Positions 58,854-64,000 of a stretch of DNA of 64,000 bases are shown one piece after another. Source of the stretch: Haemonchus contortus. Taxonomy: Eukaryota; Nematoda; Chromadorea; Rhabditida; Trichostrongylidae. The first letter of the stretch is position 1. Each line of letters begins with the position of its first letter. Where the stretch lies: contig LS997566.1 of assembly GCA_000469685.2 (NCBI GenBank), positions 15,259,095-15,323,094 of the forward strand, in the 5' to 3' direction. The notes beneath the pieces are model-generated. The model searched no databases. It was not told where the DNA came from and saw nothing but the letters and a program-made list of their open reading frames with translations. A program made the translations under genes and the position numbers.

Positions 58854-59639
58854 TACTCCCTCGATATTCTTAAATACCTGATCGAGAGTAATGATTTATA
58901 ATTCCAACAGGGAATATGACTGCTTGGTCTTTCCTCGCGAACGTTTTGCAGCACATAGCAGTGTTTATGAAACAGATGTCTTAATAGCGACAGAGTACCC
59001 TCATTTATTGATAAAGGTTCAAAACTTTATTAGCGTGTTCAATTCTATAAGACTATGTAGTTTCTGAAGTATCAGCGGTACACGTATGGAGTCATCAGTG
59101 GGATCGGTAGCGAGAGCCTCTGCTTGAAATCGTTCTGTTAAGTAGTACTGATCAAGATTTTTTGGTGAATGGAATTTCCATGTTCATTGTTTAGCATATG
59201 TGACAAGTTGATCCCTATTTATTTTTGGTCCTCACTACAGAAGAGGAAAATAGTTACATGATTCGTCGTTGAAGATAACCCTGGCATGGGTTACAAAGTG
59301 AAATGTGGAGTATGCTGTAATACAAATAAATGGAGTTGTCGCCACGACCATATTTTCATATTTTCCCATAATATTTCATTACCGATGGTATTAGATTGTT
59401 GCATGGTTCTTTACCACATCACATCCAAAGTCACCTCATAGGCCGTCGTCAGGCACGATTGCCGACCCTATACGTTCGTCAAATGTATGCGGAAGTTTTG
59501 GCGATTTTGACAGACTTCGCTCATTTGACTCCGTGGCCATGTACTCAGTCTTTCTAACATCCAACGGAGTCCGAGCAATGCCATACAGCAGGACAAAATT
59601 TGCACCTGTTCTCCAAGGTGCTCAGTCGAACAGCGCCTG
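58854..59639. other. Gene-free stretch, nothing recognised
   Basis: AT-rich; no supported gene or repeat end. Confidence 0.3.
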
Positions 59640-60830
59640 CCTCAGCAATTAGTGAAAAAAGTTCCAAGAGCCTCTAATTGTAAGAGAAAAGGCCACATAT
59701 GTCAAAAATTCGACGAAGTCAGGGAGCAGTCCCACAGCCGTCACTAAATCGAGAGCACTAGCAAGCGCGAGTTCAGGCTGAAAGTCTTCTAGGAAAGGCG
59801 TCGACGGCGGCACGGAGCTAGTCTTCGTCCATCTTCCCATGCTTCAACAAGGGTTGCACATAGAGCATCCAAACTTCTATGGTGCGTAGAGCAGGCTTTC
59901 ATCTTAAGAACTGACCACACAGAGTAGTCCAGTGGCTTTAGGTCTGGACTGTTTGGGGCCAATCGTTTAACGATATGAAGTCTGGGAAGTGCGTTGCGCA
60001 CCAGTCCTGGACCACCTAGGACCTGTGTGCTGGAGCTGAGCTGAGTTGATGTGTCCATGCCCGGTTGCCAAAATGAGATTTTGCCCACGGGAGTACCTCC
60101 TTCTCCAACTCGCCTTTCAAGTGGGTTCGGCTTTCTCCGAAGAATTCACGAGCATCTTGCCGTTCGATGTGATTGCCCCGAACCCCACCAACGACTTGGG
60201 GTGTCCAGATCGCTGAGCAATCCCTACATGTTCACTGGCTTTTGCAGGGCTTCCCGCTACAATCCTATCGTTTTGGGTGTTCAGGAATTGATCTGTTGAA
60301 ACAGGTAGCGAAACTGAAAAGTGAAAGGAGGATGAGGATGGATTCGAAGAACGAGGATTAGTCAGTGAAAAGGATGTTGCTGTGCCGTGCCTGCGAAAAT
60401 CGCTTTGAAAGCTCCTCACATCCTTCGAGCCTAGTTTTCCTCATACGCTCAATTAACATGTGAGCTTTTCTGATCTTATAAGAGAGTGGCCGATGACAAT
60501 CCTTTCAACAGATCGAGCAGAAGTACCCACCTCAAGAGCCATTTTTCTCTCAGACCTGCGAGGGTGGCGGCAGATTTTCTTTCGAAAGATTTTCGATCTC
60601 CTCTGTCGTTGCACTCTTCGGTCTTCCACTTCTAGGCTTGTCCTTCACAGTTCCTGTCGCCTTGTATCTGTTGACGTTGTTGTACATGGTTCTTAAGGGA
60701 GTATGGCGCTGCTTGGAGATGGTCTTTGCGGTGCATCCAACCAGATGGAAATGCAAGATGGAGGGACGTTGGTTTTTACCCCCATTCTGTAAAATGGCAT
60801 ATTTAAGAACGGCCAACTCATGGAATGTAT
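59640..60830 (-). mobile_element. Tc1/mariner-superfamily (ITm-type) transposase relic
   Basis: Minus strand, N- to C-terminal. A helix-turn-helix region is followed by RYKATGTVKDKPRSGRPKSA (about 60605-60690). Then QNDRIVAGSPAKA (about 60245-60290) and GAITSNGKMLV. The catalytic end is FIVKRL-like text, APNSPDLKPLDYSVWS (about 59910-59960), then TRHRSLDAL-like text and a terminal PRRL region. In the family the final Asp lies in NPLDYSVW; it is kept here. The region around the second Asp (normally QQDSAPAH) is split by a frameshift and a stop. Clean terminal repeats are not evident; AAAAAAGTTC near 59655 and its complement near 61005 are weak candidates. Confidence 0.82.
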
Positions 60831-62472
60831 AGAAGAAGACTTGCAGTGAATAGTGGCACAGATCCTGTCGAGATCGAAGGTCTCATTTCTTATGGAGGAC
60901 CTAAAACGGGATGTTGCCAGATCTTTTGCCGCACCCTTGACATCAGAGCGACGACGGCGCAATTCCAAATATCACTACTTTCAAACAAAATTTGGGCGCT
61001 GAACTTTTTTGCAAAGAGCATTATGCAATTTTATTTTCCATATTCATTACAGCGTTCCAAACTCTACCGACATACTCTGGTCTTCATAGGAAGTTCTCCG
61101 ATAAAAGATAACTTCGTGTGGGAGAGACATTAACTATACTGCCTTCACTGCTATCTCAATAGTAGAGCCCTACCATTTAAGAAGTGCGTCGTTTTTCCAA
61201 AATTGTCCCATGTTTTCCACAAAAAAAGAGAGTGGTGGTTACAATTGATGCCTTTTCAATCTCGCTCGATTATTGCATTCGTTTAAGATTTTGAGAAATT
61301 CTAAGATTTTTGAAATTTCTGAGGATGCATTCTAACGCTTCCATAAAAATTAGTAGTTTTGTCTCTCTGATGATATAATCTGCAACAGATATTGTTGAAG
61401 ACAAGTAAGCCTTTATTAAAATCAAAACACCAACACCTTTGCTATACCATTAACGTGAAGATAAACGTCAAATAAAATCTTGAAGAATATATATCTGTTT
61501 CGGAGTAGTGTCATACAACATAGCAAAAATACAAAACAAGGAGCAAGAGAGAAACATCATCAACAGAACAGCCGCCGGAGAAAGAATCGTCATCATAAAA
61601 CAAATCTGGGAAGCACGACGTGAGAGATGAGTCAAGAAGAATAGACTATAGCATTTACACTGTTAAATGCACAGCTACCATCCTGACAAGGTACTCCCAT
61701 CTCTGACTGCCGACGACAGCGACAGCGTCATGAGAAAAAGAGAGGGATACTGATCAGCCTTATAGTCAATAATTTACAAGAGATGAGCAAGCTGCTGAGA
61801 TCTTAGCAGAATTCGATCTTACAGTACGTATCTTACAGGCAAATGGTACCACAGTACTGACGCAACGTCCATTGCTTCAATGCCAACGCTGCTGTGGTAG
61901 ACAAGCTTGGGTTAGGCGGTATTTCTGCGCAACTCTTGCAAAGGAATGCCCAAGTGCTCCGTATGTTGAGCGTGTAAGTTGTGTGTGTAAGTTTGTGTAA
62001 GTTTTCCTTATTCTGTAAAAAGAACTCCTGTCACCATTCCTGTGAAGTACCTGCTATTGGCATTTTGTCGCAACCAAGGGTGATGGTGTGAGCGCAGCAC
62101 GTGCACATTGACCGAGCATACTTGAAGCGGCCTGCTATCTGCAAGTTGAAGGTGTGTAGTTTACTCCCAACGCAGAACGCCGCCCTGGTAGCTACATAAT
62201 CACATCCATGTGTTGCATTCACATCTTAACCCTTAAAAGAAACTGGGTAATGCCACAAATTTTTGGCAGAAGCGTGACATAGTAGAGCTCCAATGATTTC
62301 TAGACAGCCTGTTGACTTTAGGAAGCATAGAATGGACGAACATACGAGTAATGAAACAATCAATATTGAACGGATGATGACAGTTCAGATCATTTCGGAC
62401 TTATCACACTTAGCAGAGATAAAGCAACCCTGTCGCACCGCTGCAGCTGCCCGATCGCACACAAGAAGTGAA
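60831..62472. other. Gene-free stretch upstream of the mariner relic and downstream of the bZIP gene
   Basis: AT-rich with runs of TTGTGTAAGTT repeats near 61978-62003. A short plus-strand stretch at about 61845-61970 has Cys pairs (QCQRCCGRQAW) but no family match. Confidence 0.3.
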
Positions 62473-63755
62473 CTACTGCATTTTTACACCGCCGAGAATG
62501 GTCTTCCTGAGCTCATCTATTTCCTCCTGAAGGCGCTTGGCCTCAGTACGTAAGAAAGAGTTGCGCTTTTCGAGTCGTTCTTCCTCCTGAAATTCGATCA
62601 TATGTAGTGAAATTAGGCAAATAAAGTGGTAAACACGAGGAAACTCCAATGCCATCAAAGGGAATTTCTCATTGACGGTCTTAATTAGTCACGAACATGA
62701 AATTTGTAAGAAAACTCTGAGGAAGGCTTACTTTCCCTTTTCACGACAAGGGCATGCATTTTGATTGCAAAGGGTACTATCGTCTTTAAAATCATATAAA
62801 AGAAAAAGATTGGTAGAAATGAATGGACTCAAGAATAACAGTCCAAATACATGGAACTGAGAAAGTTCGGGGCCTGAAACAGATAAAAAGGGAGAGGTGC
62901 GATTGCAATAAGCTTCAGATGTAAGACGAAATAAGGATGGCACACGTTACAACATAATACTTTTTATCACTCCACGAGTGCAAAAATGTTTCAAATCTTT
63001 GTCCGAAACGGACAGAGAGCGAGATTTCCGAAATCATACGTAAGGAGGAAATTTTCCTCTATTCAAGAAACTACACGTTTTGAAAACCAAAAGCTTCCAC
63101 TTATACACTTCTTTGTAGGGTTTGTTGAAATCACCATGAGGAAAACCTCTGTGCTTTTCAGCAAATGATTTTTCTACTTATTTTGGAGAATTTTAGAGCG
63201 TTGAAAACTTCTCAGGCTTCCTCTTGATCAATGTAACGGCGAACCGTGAGGAAACGAACGAAGCTAGAGGACAAGTATGAACGGCAAGTCACTTTGTCCA
63301 TTCTTGCTTAATACCACAGGGTTATAATAACAACAAAACAGCAGCAGTAACACTCACTTCTTTCTCCGACTCTTTATAATTCCTTCTCTTCTCGCGATAT
63401 CGTTGTGCGGCTGCTCTGTTCTGCTCTCTTTTACGAGCGTTAATTTCTTCAATCGATAAATTTGCAAGTGGAATCCCAGGAGCTCGCTTAGGCTTTGGAG
63501 GACTCTACAATGAAGGATATCTTGTATGCGGTTGATTATTGATGAAGTAGACGAAAAACCAATAGATCAACTAACCGCCGCAGTGGAAGCCTTTCTCTTT
63601 GCTCCTATTTTAGGCTCTTCTTTGACTTCTTGCAAAACCACTTTATATTCCTTTCCATCTACAGCGACTATTGTCACTGGGGAGTCAATGCCCAGAGTAA
63701 TAATGGGAGGTGTGCCAGAAGCCTCACGAGTTTGATTGGTGGGACTAGAGACAAC
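62473..63755 (-). CDS. ATF4-like bZIP transcription factor, 3' part of gene
   Basis: Three exons on the minus strand, all in phase 0, with clean splice sites: 63576-63755, 63358-63504 and 62473-62586 (stop TAG). Together they give 146 residues: VVSSPTNQTREASG onward, an acidic/neutral stretch with VDGKEYKVVLQEVKEEP, then SPPKPKRAPGIPLANLS. The basic region ARKREQNRAAAQRYREKRR follows, and a leucine zipper starting EEERLEKRNSFLRTEAKRLQ with a continuing heptad pattern to EIDELRKTIL. The basic region and the zipper's EKRN-LRTEAKRLQEEI pattern are closest to the ATF4/ATF5 family (C. elegans atf-4, Drosophila crc). These bind CRE/C/EBP-type sites in the nucleus and control stress and amino-acid response genes. 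A frame-linked TTTTAG acceptor at 63756-63758 shows that the coding sequence continues upstream, beyond the right edge. It is the only ordinary host gene besides the ASP pair. Confidence 0.87.
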
Positions 63756-64000
63756 CTAAAAATGAAAGTAACATTTCGAACAACACTGTGACCCAATGAA
63801 CTCCTGATGTCACTGATTTCCACTTCCAGAGATATACGTATATGAATACTCGTTGCGTTTAATGGATCGAAAGCCCGTTATTATGCAATTATCTCATAAT
63901 ACATTTCCTTGGCTCACAGTTCTAACAAATAACGCAACCCCAGGTGAACGTTACCAAGACCTCAAACAGAACTTTATGCTATTCCTCACTAATTGAGAGG
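63756..64000 (-). other. Intron of the bZIP gene running off the window
   Basis: Sequence upstream of the exon acceptor at 63756-63758 shows no further exon before the window ends, so the earlier exons lie outside. Confidence 0.55.

Overview
The window looks like nuclear DNA of a parasitic strongylid nematode, most likely a hookworm-type worm. The grounds are a pair of two-domain Ancylostoma-secreted-protein (ASP; CAP/SCP-TAPS family) genes with 12 very short introns each, hookworm-style RTE retrotransposon debris, mariner-type transposases, and a dispersed tRNA-derived-looking short repeat with Pol III B boxes. There are no operons, no prokaryotic signals, no recognisable tRNA or rRNA genes and no CRISPR array. 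Gene density is very low; most of the window is intergenic or intronic DNA full of decayed mobile elements.

Layout. 1-45 kb: no host gene that I can support. It holds a frameshifted mariner (1808-3073), a 174-bp foldback element (4190-4363), eight dispersed copies or fragments of one SINE-like family (about 5.6, 12.1, 15.5, 19.9, 21.2, 32.3, 33.6 and 38.9 kb) plus a head fragment at 42.4 kb, two equal-length 526-bp TIR elements (10.2 and 44.5 kb, opposite orientations), a foldback with a hammerhead-like core string (17.6 kb) and a related string at 11.5 kb, a microsatellite plus 127-bp tandem array (20.0-20.9 kb), a LINE reverse-transcriptase remnant (24.6-25.8 kb), a long inverted repeat (27.4-28.3 kb), a perfect 88-bp tandem duplication (30.7 kb), a possible LTR-element integrase tail (35.4 kb), a GC-rich foldback (36.9 kb) and a possible hAT-like fragment (39.9 kb).

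46,529-57,386: the outstanding feature, an almost perfect inverted duplication. Two 5,362-bp arms are related by x -> 103915 - x and separated by a 134-bp spacer. Each arm carries one complete two-CAP-domain ASP gene (inferred 489 aa, 13 exons) read outward from the centre, then a degenerate third CAP-domain copy, a SINE copy, and at its outer edge an RTE fragment. The two genes are divergent, with mirrored TATA boxes in a shared 410-bp 5' region. The arms appear identical except for 11 differences clustered in about 115 bp around the signal-peptide exon and one more nearby. The outer limit of identity falls inside RTE sequence on both sides, and the RTE sequence continues beyond it in diverged form.

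57.3-61 kb: RTE pieces in both orientations and a decayed mariner/ITm transposase. 62,473-63,755 (minus): the last three exons of a real host gene for an ATF4-like bZIP transcription factor, running off the right edge.

Exon boundaries were read by eye from GT/AG sites, frame continuity and family knowledge; no alignment or database search was possible.
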